This document shows, in pieces, positions 10,935 to 21,276 of a stretch of 64,000 bases of DNA. The translations under genes and the position numbers were made by a program. Source of the DNA: Alentia gelatinosa. Taxonomy: Eukaryota > Annelida > Polychaeta > Phyllodocida > Polynoidae. How positions within the stretch are numbered: position 1 is the first letter of the stretch; each line of letters begins with the position of its first letter. Location of the stretch: NCBI GenBank assembly GCA_950022655.1, contig OX465590.1, positions 38,763,218 to 38,827,217 on the forward strand, written 5' to 3'. The notes under the pieces are model-generated. The model made no database searches. It saw only the letters and a program-made list of their open reading frames with translations, and was not told the DNA's origin.

Positions 10935-12869
10935 TTACAAAGCATCATTAAACAAGCTATCCCAACTCACGGGGGTTCTCTCACGTAGTCCCTTACTCTT
11001 TGTCATGTCATCGGCTATGGCCCTATGGGAGTCAGAGAAGGATCGTCTTGAGAGCGCATCCGCTAAGATCAAGTCTACCCCCGGGGTGTGGCGCACCTCG
11101 ATCACGAATTGGTAGATGGCCGCATGCATTGCCATCTCCCTACTGCACGCCACTAGCACAGGGTCCCACGTTTTCCCCGATGTAATGACGGCTGCAGCAG
11201 CCAAATTGTCTGTTTTAACGATGACACATGCGCCCGTGCCCTCATCACCGATCAGCGTTTTTACACACACCACGATGTTGATCGCCTCCAGGCACGAGAT
11301 GTGGTGTTCCGTCGTCATTTCGTTCGTGAAACAGGCGTGGTAGAAAGAAGATTCTGAGAACCCGCCTGCCCCTAGTAGACACGCGTCGCATTCGAGATAC
11401 AACTCGTGTCGGTTGGCCGGTATGAGGACCGTCCCGTTGAAACTGCTGCTGAACTGGTAGAACCATCGTATATCCTTTCGTGCGTCTTCACTGATTCCCA
11501 CGCATCCCTTCGAGGGGGCTGCTCGCAGCAGCGCCAGCACGCGTGACATAAACTTTCTGCCGTCCCTGACACAATGGGCAATGTGTGCCAGGCGCCCGGT
11601 CAGTTGTTGCAACTCGCGTTTGGTCGCTCGGCCCTTTGTGGTCCATTCACAAGCCTCCTCCATCACCTCTGCCAGCTTCGTGGGAGGGATGGTTATCGTC
11701 ATCTGTGTTGAGTTGAAGTCGAAACCTAGCCATTCCATTTCCCGGGAGGGAGGCGCCGATTTGTCGGGTGCCAGGCGTACCCCTAACTCGTCACACAGTG
11801 TCCTGAAACCTTTGAACGCCGCCCACGCATCCTCCTCCATTGCGCTTACTCCGCAGAAGTCGTCGACATAGGCTAGCGCTCCCCAGCCCCTCTGTCGCAG
11901 CGCATACAATATTGCCTCGGATACTCGCTGTTGTGCATATCCGGAGGTTCGGCAGCCAAAAGCTGGACAAACATCTATGTAGTATTTGTCGCGGTGCCGT
12001 ATCCCCATGAGGGGGTACGAGCTTGGGTCCGTACGCAGCTGTCTGTACGCCCTGGCCAGATCCGATTTCCACATGTAGGCTCCTGTGCCGCATGTGGTTA
12101 TCATGCTCCCCATGTCCGATGCGGAGGGCAGGGTATAGGATGCGGGCTCACCCTCATAGGCGTGTTTCCGTATCCCATCGTTCATGCTTGTGCCTTCTGG
12201 GAAGGACAAATCAATTATGACTCGTCTCTCTGATGTTGATTTCTTCGGCCTGGTCAGGATGGGGCTCACTTGTACCCATGGTTCGAACGGTGGGTCGCGG
12301 AATGGGCCCAACATGGCACCCATCGCCACTTCCTTTTGCACGAACTTGTCCACTGCCTCCATGTGCTCTGTGGCGGATTTGTGGTTTGAGTATGTAGGTG
12401 TTGGCGGCTGCTCTGCGTCGTAACAGATGGGCCACCCATACTCGATGTAGTCTGCTACCTTGTTATCCTTGTAGTCTGCCATGATCAGCCTCCAGGCTGC
12501 ATGTTTCATGTCCGATGGTACCGTCCTGCGTGCCCCCCTGTGGTTGGCACGGCCTGACCTTTTCACCTCCTCGTAGATATGAGTGTGGAAAGCGGCGATA
12601 GAACGGGCCTCTGTTGAAGGGTCTGGCCAGTCTATTTCGATAGAGACTGTCGTTGCTTGTTTTGATTTCAGTGGCTGTTCAGAGTGCGGCTGATCGGCGG
12701 GCTCAAGTGGGTCAAGTGCGTGCGTGACCTTGTTGTGTTTGGTGCTTGTGTCCTGGTCAGTGCCTGCATGTTTGTCTGTCAAGTGTTTGTTATGGTGCGT
12801 GCTGTTCAGAGGGTGTTTGATGCGTGGGTTCTGAGTGGCAAGCTGGGTGTTAGAAACCGCAGCTCCCAC
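10935..12869 (-). CDS. Reverse transcriptase - RNase H of the Ngaro-like element
   Basis: 644 codons in the open frame. It copies the element RNA to DNA and removes the RNA strand. The RT part runs from about residue 175 to 455 with motif A Asp270 (WKSDLARAYRQL) and the catalytic box YVDD at 334-337, followed by WLGF near 380, typical of DIRS-order RTs. RNase H follows (about 488-610) with acidic residues Asp495 (LECDA), Glu528 (CLEAI), Asp554 (KTDN) and Asp604 (LADALSR). No methyltransferase domain, which favours Ngaro over DIRS/PAT. The N-terminal 120 residues are low-complexity and lack an ATG (the frame opens with GTG; the first Met is residue 121), and the frame overlaps the end of gag in -1 phase. 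Confidence 0.88.
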   Translation of the reverse strand: MGAAVSNTQLATQNPRIKHPLNSTHHNKHLTDKHAGTDQDTSTKHNKVTHALDPLEPADQPHSEQPLKSKQATTVSIEIDWPDPSTEARSIAAFHTHIYEEVKRSGRANHRGARRTVPSDMKHAAWRLIMADYKDNKVADYIEYGWPICYDAEQPPTPTYSNHKSATEHMEAVDKFVQKEVAMGAMLGPFRDPPFEPWVQVSPILTRPKKSTSERRVIIDLSFPEGTSMNDGIRKHAYEGEPASYTLPSASDMGSMITTCGTGAYMWKSDLARAYRQLRTDPSSYPLMGIRHRDKYYIDVCPAFGCRTSGYAQQRVSEAILYALRQRGWGALAYVDDFCGVSAMEEDAWAAFKGFRTLCDELGVRLAPDKSAPPSREMEWLGFDFNSTQMTITIPPTKLAEVMEEACEWTTKGRATKRELQQLTGRLAHIAHCVRDGRKFMSRVLALLRAAPSKGCVGISEDARKDIRWFYQFSSSFNGTVLIPANRHELYLECDACLLGAGGFSESSFYHACFTNEMTTEHHISCLEAINIVVCVKTLIGDEGTGACVIVKTDNLAAAAVITSGKTWDPVLVACSREMAMHAAIYQFVIEVRHTPGVDLILADALSRRSFSDSHRAIADDMTKSKGLRERTPVSWDSLFNDAL

Positions 12870-12913
12870 TGCATCGGGACCACTTTGTTTGTTTGTTGTG
12901 GTTAAAAATTGAT

Positions 12914-13981
12914 CTAAAAATCCTGTTTCTGAGGCTCCTTAGCCTTTTTCTTTTCCAGTTTGAACTTTTTTGAGCGACAATCTGATTCTTTGTGTTTGAG
13001 GAATAGGCATTTGCTGAAAATGCAGTGTGAGCATATGTGTAATTGTCTGAAGCCTGCCATTACGTGATCGTCTGTCTGATTGCATGTGTTCTGATTGTAT
13101 GCTCTGCATGGCGGTCCTGGTTTTGCTGCCTGGACCTCTGTTCCCATGCTGTATGTTGTGTTATCTTCTCCCCTAGTTTCTTCTAGCCTACTTTGTCTGT
13201 GTTGTTGGGATAATTGTAAACGGAGTCGATCGATTTGGTATTCGTCTGCCCACGTTATTTTCCCATTTGAGATCATTGTGCATGTCTCTTCAGACCATTC
13301 TCTGACATTTTCCCAAGGGTAGCGTATAGCGTCTTTGTTTACCTGTTCTATGTGTTTATCGATGGCCCTTCTGTCGCTATTGTCTTCCGTTTCATGTCTA
13401 ACTTGGAATAAACCCCATGTGTACTCCTGGATCGATAGATCCGCTAAGGTGGCCTTGGCTTTCTTTGTGCCTCTATGTATATGTGTATGTGCGAAATGCT
13501 TTTTACCTTTTTTGGATGTTGCGAGGGGGTTTATGTTTGCTGTTAGTAGTTGTAGCACTTTCTTTTGTAAATCCGAGTCTGAGTCCGCCTCATCCCTCGA
13601 TTCCGGGGGGTCGTATATTTTTTCCCCGAGGTATGCCCTGTTGTCTGAGCTTGAACACCGCTTCGTGTCCCGGCGTGGAGTTGCGTGGTGCCGTGGCTCC
13701 GATAGGAAGTCGGTCCTGTCGCCCCTCTTGTTGCTCGGGTTGGTGCATCGCTGTGCCGCTCCGTTTTCCTGGCGTCTGCTGCGGTGCCCTGAGGAAGCTT
13801 GGCGCTGGTCGTCGGGAGACTCTGGAATCATTGTTTCTGTTTCAGATAGCTGTTCCCTTTGTGGTGTTGACTGTTCTCTCTGGTGGTGAGGGTTTTCTTT
13901 CGTGGCCGAGTGCTGTCCGGCTGTTTGGTTGTCGCGTATCTGTTTTAGTATGGACGCCATTTCGGTCATGTCGGAGCACAT
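12914..13981 (-). CDS. Gag-like protein of the Ngaro-like element
   Basis: About 355 residues from the first in-frame ATG (13981); the open frame itself reaches 14011 but begins with TTG after a stop. Residues up to about 150 are polar and Gln/Arg/Ser-rich, probably disordered. Near the C-terminus there is a Cys/His cluster: CRAYNQNTC...H...HICSHCIFSKC...H...DC, followed by a Lys-rich tail; such clusters are usual in DIRS-order gag-like proteins and suggest nucleic-acid binding. The stop follows a run of T (sense GAT TTT TAG), where the RT frame lies at -1. First ORF of the element, 230 bp downstream of A1. Confidence 0.75.
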   Translation of the reverse strand: MCSDMTEMASILKQIRDNQTAGQHSATKENPHHQREQSTPQREQLSETETMIPESPDDQRQASSGHRSRRQENGAAQRCTNPSNKRGDRTDFLSEPRHHATPRRDTKRCSSSDNRAYLGEKIYDPPESRDEADSDSDLQKKVLQLLTANINPLATSKKGKKHFAHTHIHRGTKKAKATLADLSIQEYTWGLFQVRHETEDNSDRRAIDKHIEQVNKDAIRYPWENVREWSEETCTMISNGKITWADEYQIDRLRLQLSQQHRQSRLEETRGEDNTTYSMGTEVQAAKPGPPCRAYNQNTCNQTDDHVMAGFRQLHICSHCIFSKCLFLKHKESDCRSKKFKLEKKKAKEPQKQDF

Positions 13982-14216
13982 TTTCTCTATTTCTTCAGCG
14001 TTTTCCGCCAATGTCCTTTTCTTTCATCTAGGCATCATGTGGCTTGTAGTCTGGCTGACGTGCCAGAATTAGCCTGTATTACTTCCCGATGGCCGATGGC
14101 TTACGGTTACCGGGGATTTTCCTGATCGGAGTAAGAAAAGCGTGCGTATCCAGTGACTGTTCAGAGTTTGTGTCGAGCAAGGCGGAAGCACGTGACCCTA
14201 GCTGGTTCCCGCCTAT

Positions 14217-14255
14217 ACACGCTTAAATTAACTGCAATGTATCATTACCTGCAAT
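14217..14255 (-). repeat. Split direct repeat A1 of the Ngaro-like element
   Basis: 39 bp identical by eye to 9833-9871 (acacgcttaaattaactg ... tacctgcaat). Outer 5' end of the element on the minus strand. The leader between A1 and gag (13982-14216) should hold promoter and 5' UTR, but I see no strong TATA box. Confidence 0.8.
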
Positions 14256-14382
14256 GGAGGACAAAACGTTGTGGAGAACAATCCAAAATTGGTATGTGTA
14301 GGTAATAAAAGCTGTATGAATATTCCCAAATACTTACTGAATATAAGTAATAAAGTATATGTTTAGAGTTGAGAATTTTTAA

Positions 14383-14764
14383 ATGTTATATATTGCCTTA
14401 CTTGCCTGGGATATCCTCTTCTATAATGCCCCCAAATATTTGTTAGACAAAATCCAGAGAGTGCAAAACCAATGTCTACGAATCATTTTACACTGTAATC
14501 ATTATACTAGGATCCAAAATTTACACAAATGGACAAACATACCATACGTAACAGAAATAAGGACAGCTCACCTAAGAAATCACATGTTTATTAGATCGAA
14601 GAATATCAAATATCTAGATGTCAGAATAGGTATTACCAGGTTACAAAGATGTTACAACCAAATATTCAGGCTTACATTAAAAGTGTAGAATACACTGGTG
14701 CCACTCTGTGGAATACATTACCTCCTATAGTAAGAAATATAAAGACAACACAACCAAGACTATG
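14383..14764 (+). pseudogene. LINE (non-LTR retrotransposon) ORF2 C-terminal fragment
   Basis: The first 101 codons read like the segment after the RT domain of CR1/Jockey-type LINEs: LLDKIQRVQNQCLRIIL, then LHKWTNIPYVTEIRTAHL. After 14688 the homology continues in another frame as GATLWNTLPPIVRN, ending at a stop near 14764. So this is a frameshifted, 5'-truncated remnant with no catalytic residues. Upstream it is cut off near the Ngaro A1 end; downstream a piggyBac-like MITE begins at 14786. Confidence 0.65.
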
Positions 14765-14785
14765 ATAAGATCGTTCTTTCTTTAA

Positions 14786-15155
14786 CCCTTTAGCTAAGCC
14801 ATGATGCCTGGAGGCATTCCCAGGCATGGTACGTTGTGATGCCTGGAGGCATTCCCGGGCGTAGTACGCTATGATGCCTTGAGGCATCATTTCCGAAATA
14901 TAAGTAATTGCTATTTTCTAATGAAATAATGCGAATATATGGATAATATTTTTCCAGCATATGTAAAAACTATATCATAGTTGATATCCTTACTATTGTT
15001 TAACATGCTAATCATTTTGTATTACTCTTGGGGTGTGATAAAATGATATCTCTGGAGATATTGAGAAAAGTGCCAGCGTACTACAGGGGTGAAAATGGTA
15101 TTGCAGTAGCGTATTCCAGGGGGTGTATTTGGTGCTGTGCAGCGTAGTCAAAGGG
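14786..15155. mobile_element. piggyBac-like MITE, TTAA flanks
   Basis: TTAA (14782-14785) + CCCTTTAGC ... CAAAGGG + TTAA (15156-15159). The left side carries three approx. 40-bp repeats, each with the short palindrome GATGCCTKGAGGCAT. TTAA target and CCC...GGG ends match the piggyBac superfamily. Sister copies: 20455-20804, 24427-24753 and truncated 21480-21810. Non-coding. Confidence 0.7.
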
Positions 15156-15204
15156 TTAAAAACTCCCCCCTGTTTGTACTGCCAAGGCCCACACTGAGAC
15201 GTTG

Positions 15205-15325
15205 AAAAAGTCGCCGGCCTACAGAGGCATGAAGCTTGGGAACGATCTATACCTGAAAATCTCCGACTTCTCCCCACGAAACAACAGTTTAGAACTGCTC
15301 TGAGGACGTTGAATAGAGCTGCGAC
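15205..15325 (+). pseudogene. Possible second LINE C-terminal scrap
   Basis: One frame reads RHEAWERSIPENLR, then TKQQFRTALRTLN, a pattern like the last segment of LINE ORF2 (W-x-x-(L/I)-P-x-x-(I/L)-R ... F-(K/R)-x-x-L). No start and no catalytic part; an in-frame stop lies upstream. Low certainty. Confidence 0.3.
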
Positions 15326-15600
15326 TCTCACTACGCTCTATAGAGAAGAATTCTTAACGAACTAGGCTTAGCACCTTGAGAATCCATTGGCCTGCCTCGT
15401 GTGCTAAAGACGTACATCAATGCAACCCAAAGATTCCTATCATCTCAATGATGCCCCCTAGCAGGAATACTGTGTGCCAGTGGATTCTCAAGGCTCTAGG
15501 CCTAGTTCGTTAAGAATTCTTCTGCCATAGAGCGTAGTGAGAACCTTGTACAGAATACCACTTTGAGAGTGTGAGATCTTATGAGAGGGGTGCTGGTGAA
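15310..15600. mobile_element. Foldback MITE, CACCCCTCTCATAAG family (copy 1)
   Basis: Left arm actctcactacgctctatag... and right arm ctatgg/cagagcgtagtgagaa plus gagatcttatgagaggggtg pair. Long inner arms (agaattcttaacgaactagg and its complement) are near-perfect. Same family at 22755-23038 and 37830-38070. The left terminus looks truncated or diverged here. Confidence 0.55.
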
Positions 15601-15604
15601 AAGG

Positions 15605-16165
15605 TGTGAAGTACACCAGTCTCAGGTCCATTTGTCCCATCGTGTAAATCCCACTTAACTGCAATCACTTCTTTAGGGCAGCTCAATGTGGAATGATTTA
15701 GATGCTGTAATCCAATAGTGAAACCAAACGGTTTTTCAAAAATGAAATCAAAGGGAAGTATTTCACATACGAAAAATGAGCAATGTAATCCACAACATAT
15801 GTCATTATTACCCATTATCCATTTTGAAATAAATGCATGCTGCGGTGGTTATGTAACTGGCCCCGCACCTACAAACGGTGCCACACTCCACACAGCACGA
15901 GAGTTACCCACCCACCATCCCTACATGAAAGACATTACTTTTTATTCATGTCGTGTTGGAAAACTATTGTAAATAAAGTTTATTTGTATAACAAAATGTA
16001 TTTTCATCAAAGATAAGAGGATTTGGAAAACACCATCTAATACTTAATGCGGTATTTTCAAAAGGTGTTTAAAATAATAAAGATCCTTTTACCTGCCATT
16101 CTGTTGTTGCCTTATAATTATCATTCTTTTTCACTCTTGTAAATCTGCCATGTAAATGGAGGAAG
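15605..16165. other. Unassigned stretch with a MITE-end scrap
   Basis: 15640-15660 (catcgtgtaaatcccactt) is an isolated end of the AAGTGGGATT family. Otherwise no element or gene recognised. Confidence 0.35.
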
Positions 16166-16170
16166 ACAAC

Positions 16171-16588
16171 TTTTTATTATCCACCTAATACAAAGTGTCC
16201 ATAGAAAACACATAGGGAGTTTGTATGGGCATACCCGGCGCATACGGATATATCCACCTAATACAAAGTGTCCATAGAAAACACATAGGGAGTTTGTATG
16301 GGCATACCCGGCGCATACGGATATGATGTATGCTCCGGGTGGCGCATACGGAAAAGTAGTCCGTACGGGAAAATAGTGCATAACTAAAATGAACTGATAC
16401 CGACATGCCACTTGCCCAGAAAAGGTGGATAATAAATACAATATAGACTGGTTTCAGATAAAAGCAGATGTATGCTCCTCGGAGTTGACTCTGCGCAATA
16501 TCCTCGCATACGTTCGGATATTACTACGTGTCAACTCCTCGGAGCATACTGCCGCTTATATCTGAAACCAGTCAATATTGTGTATGCA
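16171..16588 (-). mobile_element. Composite hairpin element, GGTGGATAATAAA subfamily
   Basis: Body first (ttattatccacctaataca at 16174 to aggtggataataaatacaat near 16440), then foldback 16434-16588 with arms gactggtttcagataaaagc and its complement. The apex reads CTCGCATACGTTCGGATATT then ACTACG. The first body segment is tandemly duplicated with a 73-bp period (16179-16251, 16252-16324). Same subfamily as 36621-36932. Confidence 0.6.
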
Positions 16589-16589
16589 T

Positions 16590-18230
16590 CTGAGTACTCA
16601 GGTTGTTTTTTTATGATATTCTATTCTTAAATTACGGGGCCTAAAATGATATCTACATGTTCATTTGCCAGCAGTGTAAGATCTTTCGGAGGAAAGAACT
16701 GTTTATTATTTACTAAAAAAAAATTGCCACGAAGGACTGGTCACCCCGTCGGGGTACTCTGCCACCTTTCACGTGTGAACGTGTGAAAAGGCATCACTAA
16801 GACACCTGTGACCTCTCTCGGCGGCCCTCCCAGCGGGGTTGGCACAGGAGGTACATTATTTTCGCCAAAGAGCCCCGAAAACTGTGGCATCTGTAGAGAA
16901 TTTCAGGGATATTTGTCGCAGATTAATGTCTCGTTAGAAGTACAAGAATAGCTCTGTATGAGCCTCCATGTTAATCTTTGATCTGTTTGTTTTCTTTCTT
17001 GGATCATTTCTTGTCTTTTCTTGTTTTTGCTATATACTTATTATTCGGCACAGATCTTGTTAAATATTATATATGAGTCGAACATACCGATATTTAGAAA
17101 TATAAAAAAACTGCCTTCATCGATATCATTGTATACCTAATGCCGAACGTCTGGAAGATAGTAGCCGCTGCTAGTGCTGCATTATAGTTAATGTTCGGGT
17201 ACACTGAGCCCGTACTGAATGTTCGGGCGCACTATGACCGGAATGTACTTCGTAGGGACATAAAATTGCATTTTTCCTTATAAAGATATGCCTCCGGCAT
17301 CGGGACATTTTTTATGGGACTAAAGGCCGCGAATGGCAACCATACAGACTCGGTCACTACGTTTTCTCCTTGTGAGTTACATTGGTTTCTCTGCGCATAA
17401 AATGAAACATCCATATTCTGTAATTCCATTCTCTATGTCTGGCTTACATAACTACCCCTATTCTTCCCTGTAGAGCTATATGCACATACAAATGTGGACA
17501 GATTGCCCGGGAATAACCTAGTGACTAGTAATGAAGACGAATCGGCTGCACTTTGGAAAAGCGCCAGACGAAGACAATAATGGACTAAATATGAATAGCT
17601 GCCCACTAAGGGGCCGTTGCTCCACATTTACTATACCTTTGCAGATCGCAGAATAGCGATCCGAGGGCCTTAAGGGGGGCGTCCTCCAACCACGACAAGG
17701 CTACGACATTGGCTTTCCGACAAGGTCAACGATCGTAATTTTTCTACACCACTGTATTGAACATATGTTGCATAACTACATTCTGATACAAAAAAAGAAA
17801 AGAATGCTAAATGTAATTTCTGCTGGGTTCACGTTGAGACCAGCTCTTCTTGAGTTGAGTGTTACCCAGGTTAATTAGACGTCTTAAAAAGAAGCTAGGC
17901 TAATTCTTCATCTGCTACTTACTATTAAACACACAATAATTAAGAGGTTGTACAATTACAACCGTCGTGGAGATTTGATTTTCGTTTAAACCACACTAAT
18001 TCAGAAACGTAATGTAATTAACAATAGGATCTGCCCAAAAGAAAAGAAGCCCGTATTTGCTGAAACACTTATAAATATCTAGAGCATCGATGCATGGAAT
18101 AACCAAAATCGAATTATTCTAAAACCATTAAGAGGTGCTTATTCGCCATACTCCGCCTTATATTCATGTAGATTGTGTTGGCCGTATTCATCGCGTCATT
18201 TAAGTTTTGACCTACACCCCACTTAAAAAT
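16590..18230. other. Mostly unassigned stretch
   Basis: 17030-17260 resembles a diverged copy of the element at 31463-31725 / 60257-60492 (words: gaagatagtagccgctgctag, gtgctgc, gttcgggcgcac). 16790-16850 is GC-richer. No gene recognised. Confidence 0.35.
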
Positions 18231-18231
18231 T

Positions 18232-18535
18232 ATTATATATAATAGAGGAAACCTATTAGAGTTTAGGTCTGAGCTCGTATCCCATCGAGTTTGAATCACA
18301 TAGTAATTCACAAGGCAAAGCCGCGTGGATTATGTCGTGATTCAAACGAGATGGGATCAAGGTCTGACACTAAACTTGAATAGTTTCTAAATTTATCTCA
18401 CCCTTAATATTCACTAATGGGTCATCATTTCAGACATAATCCCCTATTGCATATTTTTCCTAAATATGTAATGGGCGTTAGTTACGAGTTCCTAATGTTA
18501 AGTCTATGGAGAAAAAGTACCAGGGGTGAGATAAA
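18232..18535 (+). mobile_element. Composite hairpin element, TTTATCTCACCC subfamily
   Basis: Foldback 18249-18355 (gtctgagctcgtatcccat ... atgggatcaaggtctgac) with apex ACAAGGCAAAGCCGCGTG, then body from 18393 TTTATCTCACCCTTAATA to 18535 CCAGGGGTGAGATAAA, which contains ttaagtctatggagaaaaag. Nearest copy 34640-34939; a hairpin-less body is at 54086-54236. Confidence 0.6.
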
Positions 18536-18539
18536 AAAA

Positions 18540-20050
18540 AAGTTATGGCCAGCTTTAACATCTGTAGTTCGGTGTATTGATACGAAGGATGTTTAATATC
18601 TATAGTTCGGTGTAGTGATATAACAGGTGATTACCATCTGTAGTTCGGTGTAGTGATATACTATAATGACCGGTATTGTGTATGAGTAGCTATATTCTCA
18701 GAGTTGTTGACGCGTAGTAATATCTGAGCGATTAGCTCTATGGTCAAACTCAGACAAACTCAAAGGAGATTGTGGTCACTCGCACACAGAACCAGTCTTT
18801 ATTGCATTTATTACTCACCTGCACTTATGCGGATTAATAATAAGAATGGACCATGTATCAACATACAATATAAGACTACAGCACCATCAAGCATGGCAGT
18901 AATGTGGTGTATACTTGCGCAGTGAATATAGTTCCCCATTACTCTGTGTTTTAAGCATGTAAAACATTGTAAACCTTTGACTTACGATGACAAATGAGAT
19001 CAATGTGTCATGATATAAAGGGTTTTTAGCATTGAGAGTTCAGTGTTGTGAGATAAATAGAGATTGGTTCCCTGCCCCAATTAAATATAGGACAGGTAAC
19101 ACCCAGCTAGACCAACAAGAGAGCAACTTTGAACTTGTTCTAGCTGACTTTATGTCGCTGCTAGTTTCTGCCTGTACGTGGCTGAACGCTCATCACAATG
19201 AGTGAATGTGCGCTGTCCTTACCCGAATAAAAAAAGAATTTAAAAACATCTGTTTTTTAGTGTAGTTCATTTTTACTTCAGTGCAGCGATATAAAGGTTG
19301 TTTACATTGATAGTTCAGTGTTGTGACATTAAGGCTATTCAACATTTGTAGTTTGGTGTAGTGATACCAATGATCTTGACCTTGATAGTGCAGTTTAAGA
19401 AAAAGCCACACAAGCCTGATACCCACCCCCCACCCCCACCCTGCAACCTCCTCCGGCACCCCAGTTTCCCGTCATTCCTATCTCAATTTTCCAAATAATT
19501 GCGGCTCACTGCACACAGCCACCGCCATTACAGAACACCAGCAAGAACTTAAGCGGGTAAAACCTTGTAAACCTTTGACTTATGACAACAAATGAGATCA
19601 ATATTATCAGTTTTAATTACTCAAAATTTAAAAAAACTTTCAGACATTGTCTTTTAGTTGACCTCAAAATGTGTAGGGATTATTTTTCCCAAATCTCCTC
19701 CTGGAGATTCTGGCATGTCGGAATCTCCAGGTAGCGAATTCCTGGAGCCCTATACATTTCCTATGGATACTATGTAATATGTGGGTAATAAAAAGGGTGT
19801 TTAAGATCTGTAGCTCAGTGAAGTGATATAAAGGCTATTCAACATCTGTAGTTTGGTGTAGTGATACCAATTTTCTTGACCTTGATAGTTTACTGTGAGA
19901 AAAAGGCTGCTTTACATCATAGCTACACAAGCCTGATACCCGCCCCCACCCTGCACCCCAGTTTCCCGTCATTCCTATCTCAATTTTCCAAATAATTACG
20001 GCTCACTGCGCACAGCCGCCGCCATTACAGAACGCCAGTGGCGGGCCCTG
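18540..20050. repeat. Degenerate 38-46 bp minisatellite and a 500-bp-offset direct duplication
   Basis: Units of the form 'catctgtagttcggtgtagtgatata...' recur at 18560, 18600, 18635, 19290, 19340, 19805 and 19845. In addition 19370-19540 (cttgaccttgatagt; tttcccgtcattcctatctc; cggctcactgc) repeats at 19875-20040. No coding. Probably a tandem repeat broken by segmental duplication. Confidence 0.5.
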
Positions 20051-20450
20051 GCGGCAGAGCCCGATACCAGAACGCCAGAAATGGAATGCTTTGTGCAGCC
20101 AGATCAGTCTCCGATATCTGCCGACCCCTGCCACTGCACCCTCCGCTATGACTTCCGGTAAGCCGCTGGCTGGCTCGGTTTGATCCAATGAAAAGGGCCG
20201 GCACATCGGGCTGACGTGGCCTGACGATTGAGACGACCAGACTGGGGTCTGCACCAGCGAGGCTCCAGTGAGGCCAGAGAGAGAGGAAATGACACCTCGA
20301 CTTGCTATTCAATAACTTCTTCTGTTTCAGGTACATTATTTCCTCGTTGTTTGGAGCACTCCATTCTACAGTTTGTAGACACTGATGCTTGACAATCATA
20401 TCTGCTGATAAGGTTGTAATGATGTTTTGTATGAATATTTTAGTATCGTT
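20050..20450. other. GC-richer unassigned stretch
   Basis: Moderately GC-rich (gtggcgggccctggcggcag; ccgacccctgccactgcacc). A minus-strand frame of 124 codons crosses it but I recognise no domain; could be a decayed repeat. Confidence 0.3.
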
Positions 20451-20454
20451 TTAA

Positions 20455-20804
20455 CCCTTTAAGGGCGCATGATGCTTTGAGGCATTATCCAGCCCAGGAC
20501 GAATGATGCCAGCCCAGGGCGAATGATGCCTTGAGGCATCATTTCTCAAAAATCTACAAAATTGATTTAAACTAAAAATAATGGAGGGACATTAATGAAA
20601 TTTTCACGGAATGTATGTATAATACCATTATTAGTATTTCTATTCAAAAGAAATACAATGTTTAGGATAATACATCATATCACACGATTAAACAATTGAA
20701 TTGTGGGTTTTAACGATTGTGTGCCCGTCCCCTAGAGGTATAAAGGGCCGCCAGCACCCGTCCTCCAGGCGGTAGCTTGGCCACAGGTACTCGTCTTTAA
20801 AGGG
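20455..20804. mobile_element. piggyBac-like MITE, TTAA flanks
   Basis: TTAA (20451-20454) + CCCTTTAAGGGCGCATGATG ... CTTTAAAGGG + TTAA (20805-20808). Contains GATGCCTTGAGGCATC, and near the right end a conserved block (cccctagaggtataaag, gccagcacccgtcctcc). Confidence 0.75.
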
Positions 20805-20809
20805 TTAAG

Positions 20810-21275
20810 CTTGTTGACGATACCAGGGAGGGCTAAACTGATCCATAAGATATATAAGGTATATCACTAGGGACTGTTTTAAGCTCTATAGCACAAAGGG
20901 ACTATATCATATCTTTGGGGCAGATCACCACGGTTTTGAATCCGTACACCATGGATCTGGTATCAGACAGAGCTTTAGTCTATTTTCATTGTAGAGATTG
21001 GTAAATCCTAGGAATATAGTGTGACTACTCTCAGGGATTGCTTTCATTGCAGACCGACCAACTAAATGCAAAATCAGAGCTTTGATATCAAGATAAGTAT
21101 GGATTTGAGGCACTTAGACCTAATCGAAAATCACGATATTTACATGTATAAGGGCCTTTATATCTGCTATTTAATTCCAAACTTTTCTGTTTCGTATCTC
21201 ACACATGAGAGTGATTTTCCTGGCAGAATACTCTACGATGCCACCGACATTTAAACATAATTAAATATCGATACA
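20810..21275. other. Unassigned stretch
   Basis: 20860-20970 has words of the composite body of the 33761 type (agggactatat, ccgtacaccatggatctggt), i.e. a decayed copy. Nothing coding. Confidence 0.35.
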
Positions 21276-21276
21276 G

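Larger units (their letters stand above)
9696..14255 (-). mobile_element. Ngaro-like tyrosine-recombinase retrotransposon
   Basis: About 4.56 kb, reading on the minus strand: repeat A1 (14255-14217), gag-like ORF, RT-RNase H ORF, tyrosine recombinase ORF, repeat B1 (9950-9869), A2 (9871-9833), B2 (9777-9696). Split direct repeats together with RT, RNase H and a YR but no visible methyltransferase match the Ngaro group of the DIRS order. The three reading frames are open and the key catalytic residues are present, so the copy may be young. As expected for YR elements no target duplication is seen. It inserted next to a MITE (9437-9690) and upstream of a LINE fragment (14383). Confidence 0.85.

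Noticed and set aside
11581..12435. Several plus- and minus-strand ORFs of 65-100 codons
   Set aside because: Other-frame shadows of the RT ORF.
13335..14031. Plus-strand ORFs of 184 and 204 codons
   Set aside because: They are antisense shadows of the gag-like ORF; no recognisable domain.
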